Positions 1 through 8,184 of a stretch of DNA of 64,000 bases are shown piece after piece. The DNA is taken from NCBI RefSeq assembly GCF_012927355.1, contig NZ_JABBGK010000001.1:558001-622000 (forward strand), given 5' to 3'. Position numbers and translations under genes: made by a program. The notes under the pieces were generated by a model. That model saw only the letters and a list, made by a program, of their open reading frames with translations, searched no databases and was not told the DNA's origin. Source of the stretch: Rhizobium terricola (GTDB taxonomy: Bacteria > Pseudomonadota > Alphaproteobacteria > Rhizobiales > Rhizobiaceae). Within the stretch, counting starts at the first letter, position 1, and the number at the start of each line of letters is the position of its first letter.

Positions 1-793
1 CCGCAATCGTTTTCGTGCCGATCTGCTGCATGAGCGAGGCCGGTACGCCGGCCCACGGATCGCTGGCGGCGGAGGGGACCTTTTCCTCGCCCTGGATGCG
101 GTGCAGGCGGTTGCCGGTGGCGTCGAGAACGTCCCAGACATAGACGACGGTGATCGCGCTGCCGTCGCCGAAGGCGGAGAGGTAGCCCTTGAGAATGTGT
201 TCGCTTGAGGGATCGCCCGAGCCCTTGATCGTCAGGCCCTTGGCGCGGGCCTCTGCGCCGAGCTGGCGCGACAGCGGCGTGATCGACTGGACCGGTGCGC
301 CGATGATCGGCAGGAAGCGGAGCGTGCCTGATGCGGCAGGCGGCAGTGCCGCGACCTGCCGGGTTTCGGCCGTCTGTGCTGTCGGTGCCGGTTGCACACC
401 AAGTGTTTCCTCGGTCTGGGCCGGGGCCTGCGCCGTCATCCGCGGCTGCTCTGCTGCGAGCGAAGACGGTGGCGCGCCGCCGACGAGCGCGCCATCGAGC
501 GGAGCCGATGCGACCGGGTTCTGGCCGCTTTCGAGTGCGGCGGCCTGGGCTTCGAGGGTATTCTGAGGTGCGGAGGGATAGTAGCCCTGCTCGCCGAGGG
601 GTGCGCTCTGGACCGGGGAGGACTGGGCATAGCTCGCCTGGGGACCGCGGGCCAGCGACAGGTCGTTGTCGCTCACGGCCTGGCCGCCGTCACCGATTTC
701 CATCGGCGGCACCATGCTGGTCTCGGGCGTGTTGCAGGCAGTCAACACGGCCGTCGCGAGCAGGCCAGCCGTCGCAGTTCGGGTTAGTCTCAT
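1..793 (-). CDS. Putative lipoprotein, partial (3' end cut by window edge)
   Basis: The reading frame is open from an ATG at 793 to the left edge, giving 264 residues without a stop. The N-terminus is basic (MRLTR), then hydrophobic, and ends in a lipobox LTAC, so Cys20 should be lipidated and the protein anchored in the envelope. Residues about 25-160 are low-complexity and rich in Ala, Pro, Gln and Ser, like a periplasmic spacer. From about residue 160 a folded part begins (GTLRFLPIIGAPV). An AGGACGGCAGG stretch precedes the ATG. I recognise no functional domain; lipoproteins of this build are common in rhizobia. It lies downstream of the M24 gene but is separated from it by a strong hairpin at 867-899, so it probably has its own promoter. 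Confidence 0.75.
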   Translation of the reverse strand, partial: MRLTRTATAGLLATAVLTACNTPETSMVPPMEIGDGGQAVSDNDLSLARGPQASYAQSSPVQSAPLGEQGYYPSAPQNTLEAQAAALESGQNPVASAPLDGALVGGAPPSSLAAEQPRMTAQAPAQTEETLGVQPAPTAQTAETRQVAALPPAASGTLRFLPIIGAPVQSITPLSRQLGAEARAKGLTIKGSGDPSSEHILKGYLSAFGDGSAITVVYVWDVLDATGNRLHRIQGEEKVPSAASDPWAGVPASLMQQIGTKTIA

Positions 794-866
794 CGTCCTG
801 CCGTCCTCGTGCCACCTCCCGTGGATTTGATGAGGATAACCTTAAAATCCTATCAATTCCTTAGAG

Positions 867-899
867 CCCCGGGCATTGAGGACGGACACCTGCCCGGGG
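867..899. terminator. Strong hairpin between M24 gene and lipoprotein gene
   Basis: A perfect 9-bp stem, CCCCGGGCA at 867-875 and TGCCCGGGG at 891-899, encloses a 15-nt loop. It lies just past the M24 stop codon when read on the minus strand. The only homopolymer run is A on the plus strand after the stem, i.e. T before the stem on the minus strand. It is therefore not a textbook intrinsic terminator for the minus-strand gene, though it may stabilise a 3' end. Confidence 0.4.
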
Positions 900-914
900 A
901 AAAACACGGTCGAC

Positions 915-2066
915 CTAGCGGGCCAGCAGTTCGAGCGGGTGGCGGGAGAGGGGGCGGGGGGCCTCGGCGGTCGTCAGATAGGTGTGACCGAGCGTCATCG
1001 CCGTATCCCGTTCGCTGTCCATGATGATCATGTGCACGAAGAGGGACATGTCGGGCAGGATCGGCTGCGCGTTTCCGGTGTGGAACATCTGGTGCTCCAT
1101 CCAGGAGGGCGAGAAGCGGGCGCCGAGCGAGTAGCCGCAGGCGTTCAGGCGATGACGGGCCAATCCGCGCTCGTCCATGATGCGGGCATGGGTCTCGAAG
1201 ACGTCGCCGAAGGTGTTGCCGGGCCGGAGCACGGTTTCGATCGCCTTGATCGTCTCGTGGCAGGCGGCGTAGAGCTCGCGGTGGCGGGTGGACGGCTCGC
1301 CGACGATGATGGTGCGCATCATGGCTGCATGATAATGCGCGCTGGCGCCGGCCCATTCGAGGGTCAGCTGGTCCTTGTCCGAGAGCGTGCGGCGGCCAGC
1401 CTTATAGCGGCACAAAAGGGCGTCAGAGCCCGAGCCGATGATGAACTCGTTGGCCGGATAATCGCCGCCGCCGGCCAGGATTGCGCCTTGCATGGCCGCG
1501 AGGATCGCGGCCTCGTCGCCGCCGGCACGGATCAGCGGCAGGGCCGCATCGAGCGCGTCGTCGGCGAGGGCCGCCGCCCGCTCGACATAGGCGATTTCCG
1601 CCGGGCTCTTCACCAGGCGCAGTTCGCTGACGAGGTAGGATGCGTCGATGATCTCGCAGAAATTGGTAAGCTGGTTGTCCAGCAGCCGGGCGACGCGGCC
1701 GGTCATGCCGTGCGTGTCGTATTCGATGCCGATCTTCGCGCCGAGCAGGTCCATCTCGCTCAGCAGGTTGCGCAGGTCCATCGTCGGATCGGCGTTCACC
1801 CGGTCGACCCAGATAACGATGTTCTCGATGTTGGAGGTGTGCTTGGCCTGGCGCAGGTCCGCCGAGCGGGTCAGAAGCGTCATCGAGCCGTCGGCCTTGA
1901 CGATCAGCGTCTGGAAGAAGCAGTAGCCGAAGGTATCGTAGCCGGTCAGCCAGTACATGCTCTCCTGGGCGAAGAGCAGCATGGCGTCGAGCTTTTCCTC
2001 CGCCATCCGGGCGGTCAGCCGCTCGAGACGCGTGGCGTATTCGCTGGCATCAAAATGCAGCGCCAT
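915..2066 (-). CDS. M24-family (pita-bread fold) hydrolase, probably not a metallopeptidase
   Basis: The 383 residues have the two-domain organisation of the creatinase/aminopeptidase P family. The N-terminal domain covers about 1-145 and the C-terminal pita-bread domain runs from SELRLVKSPAEIAYVERA at about 147 onward. The five usual metal ligands appear to be replaced. Where the family has Asp...Asp, this protein has Glu237 and Ala248 in EWAGASAHYHAAMMRT. The usual Gly-His pair is GY at 311-312. The C-terminal glutamates are not in their usual settings. Within this fold, creatinase and ectoine hydrolase (DoeA/EutD) act without metal, so a small amidine or cyclic substrate is more likely than a peptide; the actual substrate is unknown. 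The ATG lies 1 nt after the pgeF stop, so the two genes are probably translationally coupled. Confidence 0.75.
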   Translation of the reverse strand: MALHFDASEYATRLERLTARMAEEKLDAMLLFAQESMYWLTGYDTFGYCFFQTLIVKADGSMTLLTRSADLRQAKHTSNIENIVIWVDRVNADPTMDLRNLLSEMDLLGAKIGIEYDTHGMTGRVARLLDNQLTNFCEIIDASYLVSELRLVKSPAEIAYVERAAALADDALDAALPLIRAGGDEAAILAAMQGAILAGGGDYPANEFIIGSGSDALLCRYKAGRRTLSDKDQLTLEWAGASAHYHAAMMRTIIVGEPSTRHRELYAACHETIKAIETVLRPGNTFGDVFETHARIMDERGLARHRLNACGYSLGARFSPSWMEHQMFHTGNAQPILPDMSLFVHMIIMDSERDTAMTLGHTYLTTAEAPRPLSRHPLELLAR

Positions 2067-2067
2067 G

Positions 2068-2862
2068 TCAGTCCTCCATAATGGCTATCGCGGAAATCTG
2101 TCGTCCGTAGTCGGGTTCGCCGGCATGGGTGGTGCGGCGATAGGAGAAGAAGGTGGCCGGATCGGCATAGGTGCAGATGCCGAGGCTGTCGGCCCGCACG
2201 CCCGCGTCGAGGAGCCGTTTCACCGTCAGGCCCTGCAGGTCGAACATGGCGTGCCCGGTCTTGGCCGAGGGCGAGAAGAACCGTTCGAAATCGGGGTTCT
2301 CCTTGAGGAAGCGTTCGACGAATTCGGGGCCGACCTCGTAGTTGGCGCCGCTGATGGAGGGACCGAGGGTGGCGGTGATCGCTTCGCGGCGGGCACCGAG
2401 CGACTGCATGGCGAGAATGGTGTTTTCCAGCACGCCGCCGAGCGCGCCTTTCCAACCGGCATGGGCGGCGCCGATAATGCCTGCTTCCGCATCGGCGAAC
2501 AGCACCGGACCGCAATCGGCCGACAGCACGCCGAGAATGACGCCGGGCGTGGCGGTGACGAGCGCGTCTGCGGTCGGGCGGTTGCCGTCATAGGTGGCAT
2601 CGACCACCACGACGTCCGGGGAATGGACCTGGTGAACCGTGGCCAGCTTCTCCGGGCCAAGGCCGAACCAGCCGCTGACGCGGCGACGGTTCTCATGCAC
2701 GCTGTCCCTGTCGTCGTTCGAACCGAGCCCGACGTTCAGGCCCCGGTAGATGCCTTCGGAGACGCCGCCTTTGCGGGTGAAGAAACCATGACGGATGCCG
2801 TCGCCGGTGGCATTGGCCAGAAGCGGGCTCGTGATTGGTTCGGGCGTGGGATGATCTTGCAT
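2068..2862 (-). CDS. pgeF: Peptidoglycan editing factor PgeF / polyphenol-oxidase (YfiH) family
   Basis: The protein is 264 residues in the DUF152/YfiH laccase-like family, whose E. coli member removes mis-incorporated amino acids from peptidoglycan precursors in the cytoplasm; purine-nucleoside activity is also known in relatives. The family metal ligands are visible: His80 in TVHQVHS, Cys117 in SADCGPV and His134 in HAGWKGA. GFFTRKGGVSEG at about 26-37 is the usual N-terminal motif. The frame is open further upstream, to 3258, but that would overlap the methyltransferase gene with non-family sequence. The ATG at 2862 (MQDHPTPEP) gives the normal length. It lies between a methyltransferase gene and an M24 hydrolase gene on the same strand. 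Confidence 0.9.
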   Translation of the reverse strand: MQDHPTPEPITSPLLANATGDGIRHGFFTRKGGVSEGIYRGLNVGLGSNDDRDSVHENRRRVSGWFGLGPEKLATVHQVHSPDVVVVDATYDGNRPTADALVTATPGVILGVLSADCGPVLFADAEAGIIGAAHAGWKGALGGVLENTILAMQSLGARREAITATLGPSISGANYEVGPEFVERFLKENPDFERFFSPSAKTGHAMFDLQGLTVKRLLDAGVRADSLGICTYADPATFFSYRRTTHAGEPDYGRQISAIAIMED

Positions 2863-2986
2863 TCGCTGCCTCCGAAGCGGCGGGCCGCCGGTCGAGTCGA
2901 CCGTGTCAGAATTGAAAACACTCTGGAAAAACGAATTCTTCCGCGATTTCAGCCGCGGCGATGTTGGCGCATCGCCGCCGGGGCTG

Positions 2987-4087
2987 TCAATTGGGCGCCT
3001 TGAACGGCGGGAGCGCCACGGTGGGGCTCGAGAATGCCATGACCTTGAAGAGCTCGCCCATGCGGCCCTCTCCGGCGCCGGCGAGGCGCTCGACCGCCTG
3101 AATGATGTCGGCCTGCGTCTTATCGTCCTTGCCGCGACCGAGCGAGGCGGCACGGTCCTCGATGCCGAGGCCGACGAGGAAATCGCCCTGATGCATGCAG
3201 CCATTGACCTGCACCCCGGTCGCCATGGCGGTGCGGGCGAGGTTCTCGAAGTCGACATGGCTCGTCAGGTCGGCCATGCCGGGATGGGCAAGTGGCGGAT
3301 CGAACTGGTGGGCGAGCACGGCCTGCAGCGTGTCGCCGTAGCCTGTGACCATGTGGCCGTAATCGATTACCAGTGCACTGCCGCCGCATTTGAGCAGGCG
3401 TTGGCAGAGCGTCACCAGCACGGACTGGCGGGCGGGAGATACCTCGAAGATCGTTCCTTCCGGCGGCAGTTCCTGACGCTGGGGCAGGAGGGCGGGGTCG
3501 AGGGTGGCGACGCCGGCCGCAAAGCAGAGTTCGCCATCGGAGTCGAGGCCGACCATGCGCTCACGGAAACCGGTCGCGGTGCGGATGAACTGGCGGATCG
3601 GGATCGCGTCGAACAGTTCGTTCGCGGCGATCAGCGTGAAACCCTCCGGCACTTCGTCGAAGCTCTCGTGCCAATGGATCTTGTCGCCATGGGCGGACAA
3701 CGTCTCGCGCTGGACGTTCTGCAGGAAGGCGCTGGTCTCGACCAGATGAAGGCTGGCCGTTTCGTAAAGGGCCGGTGCAATGCGGGCGACGACGCGCAGC
3801 ATGTCGGCCATCATCGTGCCGCGGCCGGGGCCGATCTCGACCAGCCGCACGTTCTTCGGCTCGCCATGGCGCTGCCAGGCGACGACCATGAAGACGCCGA
3901 TCATCTCGCCGAACAACTGGCTGATCTCCGGCGCGGTGACGAAGTCGCCGGCGCGGCCGAAGGGATTGCGTGTCTTGTAGTACCCGTGTTCTGGATCGGC
4001 GAGGCACAGGGCGAAGAAATCCGTCACGCTGATCGGACCGTTGGTGAGGATCAGGGACTTGATCTTGCGGGCGAGGGCAGTCGTCAT
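2987..4087 (-). CDS. Class I SAM-dependent methyltransferase, MidA/NDUFAF7 (DUF185) family
   Basis: The 366 residues carry the family hallmark FGRAGDFVTAPEISQLFGEM at about 43-62. This is followed by the SAM-binding motif VEIGPGRGT at about 83-91. The mitochondrial homologue NDUFAF7 methylates an arginine of a complex I subunit during assembly; bacterial members are assumed to be protein arginine methyltransferases, but their targets are mostly unproven. The gene lies 13 nt downstream of lgt and upstream of pgeF on the same strand. This lgt - methyltransferase - pgeF order is, as I recall, common in Rhizobiales and suggests one operon. The length is normal and nothing appears truncated. Confidence 0.9.
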   Translation of the reverse strand: MTTALARKIKSLILTNGPISVTDFFALCLADPEHGYYKTRNPFGRAGDFVTAPEISQLFGEMIGVFMVVAWQRHGEPKNVRLVEIGPGRGTMMADMLRVVARIAPALYETASLHLVETSAFLQNVQRETLSAHGDKIHWHESFDEVPEGFTLIAANELFDAIPIRQFIRTATGFRERMVGLDSDGELCFAAGVATLDPALLPQRQELPPEGTIFEVSPARQSVLVTLCQRLLKCGGSALVIDYGHMVTGYGDTLQAVLAHQFDPPLAHPGMADLTSHVDFENLARTAMATGVQVNGCMHQGDFLVGLGIEDRAASLGRGKDDKTQADIIQAVERLAGAGEGRMGELFKVMAFSSPTVALPPFKAPN

Positions 4088-4100
4088 CGCGGGCGCCTCC

Positions 4101-4955
4101 TCATTCTCGTCCGGTGGGCTGCGCGGCGGCGCGGCGTGCCCGCACCAGCGCCCACAGGCCGACGGCCAGCATCGGCAATGACAGGACCATTCCCATGGTC
4201 AGCCAGCCGCCGGCCAGGTAGCCGAGCTGCGGATCGGGTTCGCGGAAAAATTCGACCGTGATGCGCGCCAGGGCATAGAGGCTGACGAAGCAGCCCGTGA
4301 CCAGGCCCGGGGAGCGGAAACCGCGGAAGACCCGGCCGACGATCTGCAGCACGACGAAGATCACCAGGCCTTCGAGCAGGGCTTCATAGAGCTGGCTCGG
4401 ATGGCGCGGAAAGGGACCCCCGGTCGGGAATGCCATGGCCCACGGCACATCCGAGGGGCGGCCCCAGAGTTCACCATTGATGAAGTTGGCGATGCGCCCG
4501 AACAGGAGACCGAGCGGGGCGACGCTCGCGACGATGTCGAACAGGCTCCACAGCGGGATCGCATGACGGCGGGCGAAGAAGACCATTGCCAGCGTGGCGC
4601 CGAGGAAACCGCCATGGAAGGACATGCCGCCGTTCCAGATCTCGATCGCGCGCAGCGGGTTCGCGGCGACGGAGGCGAAATCGTAGAACAGGATGTAGCC
4701 GATGCGGCCGCCGAGCACGATGCCGAGCGCCACCCAGAGAAGGAAGTCATCGAGATGGGCGGCGGTGCAGGGCGGGGTGTCGTTCGGCCAGAGGCCCGGT
4801 TTCAGCAGCATGCGGCGGGCGATGAACCAGCCCAGCATGATGCCGGCGACATAGGCGAGGCCATACCAGTGAATCGCCAGGGGGCCGATGGAAACGGCCA
4901 CCGGATCGATCGCCGGAAACGTCAGGATGGAAAGGAATTCGGCGGCAGTCGGCAA
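4101..4955 (-). CDS. lgt: Prolipoprotein diacylglyceryl transferase Lgt
   Basis: Lgt is the inner-membrane enzyme that moves diacylglycerol from phosphatidylglycerol to the lipobox cysteine of prolipoproteins, the first step of lipoprotein maturation. The 284-residue protein is strongly hydrophobic with about seven membrane segments. Diagnostic motifs are [12 protein letters not shown] at 24-35, HGGFLGA at 114-120 (the essential His region), [14 protein letters not shown] at 152-165 (Lgt signature) and RHPSQLYEA at 184-192. The start codon is TTG at 4955: there is no in-frame ATG before residue 40, and an AAAGAAAGAG ribosome-binding stretch sits about 6 nt upstream. The gene heads the leftward cluster lgt - methyltransferase - pgeF - M24. 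Confidence 0.93.
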   Translation of the reverse strand: MPTAAEFLSILTFPAIDPVAVSIGPLAIHWYGLAYVAGIMLGWFIARRMLLKPGLWPNDTPPCTAAHLDDFLLWVALGIVLGGRIGYILFYDFASVAANPLRAIEIWNGGMSFHGGFLGATLAMVFFARRHAIPLWSLFDIVASVAPLGLLFGRIANFINGELWGRPSDVPWAMAFPTGGPFPRHPSQLYEALLEGLVIFVVLQIVGRVFRGFRSPGLVTGCFVSLYALARITVEFFREPDPQLGYLAGGWLTMGMVLSLPMLAVGLWALVRARRAAAQPTGRE

Positions 4956-5148
4956 GGTTGCTCTTTCTTTGATGCAGCCGGAAAATGGCGTTCCGAAAAG
5001 GCACGGTCAAGATGGAATCGTCTCGCGCGCTGCCGCGTGCGAAAAGATGCCGCGTGAAAATCGCTTGCAACGACCGGGCCGAATGCCTACCTCAAATTCC
5101 AGCACCGAGGACGCCGTCCAGGGATCGAACGCAAGAGGAGTCAAAGCC

Positions 5149-5415
5149 ATGTCGACGGGCCCGAACCGTATAATGGACGAATTTGCCAAGCTGATGACCG
5201 ATGCGGCCGGCGCGGCTCAGGGCGTGCGCAAGGAAATGGAAACGGCCTTCCATTCGCAGGCGGAACGCTGGCTGAACAGCATGGACGTCGTGAAGCGCGA
5301 AGAGTTCGAAGCCGTGCGCGAAATGGCGATCAAGGCCCGCGACGAGAACGACGCGCTGCTGAAGCGCATCGAGGCGCTCGAAGCGAAGCTCGCAGCCAAG
5401 GGCAAGTCCGCCTGA
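5149..5415 (+). CDS. UbiK-like (BMFP/YqiC family) accessory factor
   Basis: This small 88-residue protein is in the BMFP family. E. coli UbiK/YqiC assists aerobic ubiquinone biosynthesis at the membrane, and the Brucella member has membrane-fusogenic activity in vitro. The N-terminal half is amphipathic (RIMDEFAKLMTDAAGAAQG). The C-terminal third, about residues 45-85, is a heptad-type coiled coil ending in RIEALEAKLAAKG, expected to trimerise. The ATG at 5149 follows a strong AAGAGGAG ribosome-binding site at 5133-5140. The open frame extends upstream to 4888 but lacks family sequence there. It is transcribed divergently from lgt and followed by a terminator at 5481-5514. Confidence 0.85.
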   Translation: MSTGPNRIMDEFAKLMTDAAGAAQGVRKEMETAFHSQAERWLNSMDVVKREEFEAVREMAIKARDENDALLKRIEALEAKLAAKGKSA

Positions 5416-5480
5416 ACCGATGCGGCGGATCCGCCGATCCGCCTGCCAAGGTTCGCGGTCGCGAATCCACGGATTTTTGA

Positions 5481-5514
5481 TGGCCCGGTGCGGTGTTCCG
5501 TATCGGGCCATTTT
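5481..5514 (+). terminator. Intrinsic terminator after the UbiK-like gene
   Basis: TGGCCCG at 5481-5487 pairs with CGGGCCA at 5504-5510 and is followed immediately by TTTT. The loop is 16 nt. Confidence 0.65.
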
Positions 5515-5880
5515 CGTCGGTGCCGATGACGGTGGCTGGGACTTGGCCGCCGTTCATACATGTTATTTTTCCACATGCCGGCCACGCGAAAAAAGCCAAT
5601 CGGCAGAGTCGCTTATGAGCTTGTGCACAGGTGCTGCCGCAACTGCTGTCCACAGACGTGTCGGCCAAAACGCGGGCCGGGGGCTGGTACTTGGTCTTCG
5701 CCATTATACACTGATTTTAAATGATGATTCGAAACGGACCTACGCAAGTTTCGGGCAGGGTGAGTGTTGTACCCTGGGGTCCAAAGGGAATCATTCCCAG
5801 TGTTGTTCCCGGTAAATTTGTCTGTGTTTTTCGGTGTCTCCACTCGAATATCGCATTCATCCCGGTCAAGAAGGTGCCGC
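5515..5880. other. Intergenic region upstream of the ybjN-like gene
   Basis: About 365 bases contain no credible gene on either strand. The sequence is visibly less G+C-rich than the flanks around 5690-5730. It should hold the promoter of the ybjN-proC-csaA cluster. An AAGAAGG ribosome-binding site ends a few bases before the ATG at 5881. I could not choose a -10/-35 pair with confidence. Confidence 0.4.
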
Positions 5881-6381
5881 ATGAGCCTGATGCAATTGGA
5901 ATTCGAACGACAGTCCAACCCGGTCGACATGATCGAATTCGTGGCCTCGAACAATGACTGGTCGTTCGAACGTTCCGGCGAAGACGAACTCGCCATGACG
6001 GTCGAGGGCCGCTGGGCGGACTACCAGGTGTCCTTCTCGTGGATGGAAGAGTTCGAAGCGCTGCATCTTGCATCGGCTTTCGACCTGAAGATCCCGGAAA
6101 GCCGCGTCAACGAAGTCATTCGGCTGCTTTCGTTCATCAACGGCCAGGTGCTGATGGGGCATTTCGACCTGTGGCGCAACGAGGACGTGGTGATCTTCCG
6201 GCAGTCCCTGCTGCTTGCCGGCGGGGCCGAACCGACCAACCGTCAGGTCGAGGTTCTGCTTTCGAGCGCGGTCGATGCCTGCGAAGCCTATTTCCAGGCC
6301 TTCCAATTCGTGGTTTGGTCGGGGATGGACGCCAAGAGCGCAATGGACGCCGTCCTTTTCGAAACGGCCGGAGAAGCTTGA
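5881..6381 (+). CDS. YbjN domain-containing protein
   Basis: The 166 residues resemble the YbjN family, whose fold is like type III secretion chaperones. In enterobacteria ybjN is a stress and motility-related regulator; in alphaproteobacteria the role is not established. Features are an acidic N-terminal half (NDWSFERSGEDELAMTVEG) and a helix-rich C-terminal half ending SAMDAVLFETAGEA. The ATG at 5881 is preceded by AAGAAGGTGCCGC; a possible second start is Met4. The proC ATG lies only 2 nt after its stop codon, so the two are surely co-transcribed and probably translationally coupled. YbjN-like genes next to proC recur in rhizobia. Confidence 0.85.
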   Translation: MSLMQLEFERQSNPVDMIEFVASNNDWSFERSGEDELAMTVEGRWADYQVSFSWMEEFEALHLASAFDLKIPESRVNEVIRLLSFINGQVLMGHFDLWRNEDVVIFRQSLLLAGGAEPTNRQVEVLLSSAVDACEAYFQAFQFVVWSGMDAKSAMDAVLFETAGEA

Positions 6382-6383
6382 GC

Positions 6384-7202
6384 ATGAGCAGTACGACGAT
6401 GGGGCATGTGGTGCTCGTCGGAGCGGGGAACATGGGCGGTGCCATGCTCTCCGGTTGGTTGAAGAGCGGCGTGCCTGGATCGTCGGTGACCGTGATCGAT
6501 CCGGGTCCCTCGGCATCGATGATGGCGCAGATCAACGAGGCGGGAGCAACCTATTCGAAGGAGGTCCCGGCCGACCTGAAGGCCGGCATCTTGTTCCTCG
6601 CGGTCAAGCCGCAGGTGATGGAAGCCGTTCTGCCGCCGCTGAAGCCGCTCGTCGGGCCCGATACCGTCGTGGTCTCCGTTGCCGCCGGCAAGACGCTTTC
6701 CTTCATGGAGACCCATCTCGGCAAGGCAGCCATGGTGCGCGCCATGCCGAACACGCCGGCGATGATCGGCCGCGGCGTGACCGGGGCCTTCGCCAACCCG
6801 GCGGTCAATGCCGATCAGCGCGATATCGTCCATCGTCTTCTCAAGGTTTCGGGACCGGTCGAATGGCTGGACAGCGAAGACCAGATCAATGCTGTGACGG
6901 CCGTCTCTGGAAGTGGGCCGGCATATGTTTTCTATCTCGTGGAGTGCATGGCTGAGGCGGGCCGTAAAGCGGGCCTGCAGGCGGACCTGGCCATGCGCCT
7001 CGCACGGGAAACTGTCGCGGGGGCTGGTGAATTGCTTCACCAGTCCCCCGACGCTGCCTCCAGGCTTCGCCAGAACGTGACATCGCCGGCCGGTACGACG
7101 GCTGCGGCACTTTCGGTGCTGATGGCGGATGACGGAATGCAGCCGCTGTTCGACAAGGCGATCGAGGCGGCTCGTGTGCGCGCCGAGGAACTGGCCGGAT
7201 GA
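6384..7202 (+). CDS. proC: Pyrroline-5-carboxylate reductase
   Basis: ProC catalyses the last step of proline synthesis, reducing pyrroline-5-carboxylate to L-proline with NAD(P)H in the cytosol. The protein is 272 residues, normal length. It has a Rossmann nucleotide-binding motif VLVGAGNMGGAML at 10-22, FLAVKPQ near 70, RAMPNTPA near 115 and the C-terminal family signature SGSGPAYVF near 175. TSPAGTTAAAL near the C-terminus is also typical. The ATG at 6384 is 2 nt past the ybjN-like stop. The stop codon overlaps the start of csaA in an ATGA arrangement at 7199-7202. Confidence 0.95.
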   Translation: MSSTTMGHVVLVGAGNMGGAMLSGWLKSGVPGSSVTVIDPGPSASMMAQINEAGATYSKEVPADLKAGILFLAVKPQVMEAVLPPLKPLVGPDTVVVSVAAGKTLSFMETHLGKAAMVRAMPNTPAMIGRGVTGAFANPAVNADQRDIVHRLLKVSGPVEWLDSEDQINAVTAVSGSGPAYVFYLVECMAEAGRKAGLQADLAMRLARETVAGAGELLHQSPDAASRLRQNVTSPAGTTAAALSVLMADDGMQPLFDKAIEAARVRAEELAG

Positions 7203-7558
7203 GCGGGCAGGACGCGCTTCAGCCAGAAATCAGCTATGCGGATTTCGAGAAGGTGGACATCCGGGTCGGCACGGTGATCGAGGCCGAGCCTTTTCCCGAG
7301 GCCCGCAAGCCGGCCATCAAGATCAAGATCGACTTCGGGCCGGATATCGGCGTGAAGAAATCTTCGGCGCAGATCACGGTGCACTATAGCCCGGAGAGCC
7401 TCGTCGGCCGGCAGGTGCTCGGCGTGGTCAATTTTCCGCCGCGCCAGATCGGTCCCTTCCGGTCAGAGGTTCTGACACTCGGCTTTGCCGATGCCGAGGG
7501 TGCCATCGTGCTCGCTGCCGTCGAGCAGGCCGTTCCGAACGGCCGGAAGATGATGTGA
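7199..7558 (+). CDS. csaA: tRNA-binding domain protein, CsaA family
   Basis: This 119-residue protein consists of a single OB-fold tRNA-binding (TRBD) domain, as in Bacillus CsaA and the C-terminal domain of MetRS. It is cytosolic and proposed to act as an RNA-binding or chaperone protein. Motifs include DFEKVDIRVGTVIEAEPFP at the start, KKSSAQITVHYSPE in the middle and NFPPRQIGPFRSEVLTLG, which matches the conserved VVNxPPRxI region. It overlaps proC by 4 nt (ATGA). The next gene is convergent and only 16 nt away. Confidence 0.9.
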   Translation: MSGQDALQPEISYADFEKVDIRVGTVIEAEPFPEARKPAIKIKIDFGPDIGVKKSSAQITVHYSPESLVGRQVLGVVNFPPRQIGPFRSEVLTLGFADAEGAIVLAAVEQAVPNGRKMM

Positions 7559-7574
7559 CCGCTTCGCCGCGGCG

Positions 7575-8159
7575 TCAGTGGATGTCGCGGCTTTCCGGAT
7601 CGCCCAGCGTGAAATGATGGAACACCGCCTCGAAGCCGGCGCGCTGCGGGGAGCAGGCCATCACGCCGACATCCAGATGATCGAACTCCGCCGGGAAGCC
7701 GGCGAGGCGGGCCATTTGCCAGGGCAGGGCCGGCTCCGTGCGATATTGCACGAAGAGCGCATCGCCGAGCCGGCTTGCCTTCAGGTCCAGGGTCGAGATC
7801 GGCGCCGGCAGGGCGAAGGCTGACCAGTCGGAACGGCCCTCTACCGTCACGACCGTGCTGAGGTGGCACCGCCCGTCGGTGTATTCGATGCCGCACTTCA
7901 TCCAGTTTCGCGCGTCGCGCCGTATCATCAGGCCGGCTTGGTCGTAGAGCGTCTCATAGCGGCCGGAAAAGCGGGTCTCGGCGGTGAAGTCGCCGGCGCG
8001 GGATCTGTGCAGGAAATGACCGTTGTCGCGGTGGAAGCCGTAATAGGTCTGCTGCCAGAAATCGGTTTCGCTGCCGGTGACAAGGCGCAGGCCGTCCGTC
8101 GTGCTCTCGCTGAGCGGCGGCGGATTGAGCCAGGAAAGCGCGTTCCAGTCGGTGGACAT
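7575..8159 (-). CDS. DUF1349 domain-containing protein
   Basis: The 194 residues match the DUF1349 family, a concanavalin-like beta-sandwich fold related to carbohydrate-binding lectin domains; no enzymatic activity is established. Family-type stretches are DFWQQTYYGFHRDNGHFL at about 33-50, YDQAGLMIRRDARNWMKCGIEY at about 72-93 and GVMACSPQRAGFEAVFHHF near the C-terminus. There is no signal peptide, so it is probably cytosolic. It lies 25 nt downstream of the histidine kinase gene on the same strand and may be the last gene of that operon. It converges on csaA. Confidence 0.85.
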   Translation of the reverse strand: MSTDWNALSWLNPPPLSESTTDGLRLVTGSETDFWQQTYYGFHRDNGHFLHRSRAGDFTAETRFSGRYETLYDQAGLMIRRDARNWMKCGIEYTDGRCHLSTVVTVEGRSDWSAFALPAPISTLDLKASRLGDALFVQYRTEPALPWQMARLAGFPAEFDHLDVGVMACSPQRAGFEAVFHHFTLGDPESRDIH

Positions 8160-8184
8160 CTGTAACCTTTCCCGTCGTTCGTGG

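Noticed and set aside
5620..5655. Two TGTxCACA-like words resembling DnaA boxes upstream of ybjN
   Set aside because: They differ from TTATCCACA by one to two bases, only two occur, and no replication gene or AT-rich element is adjacent.
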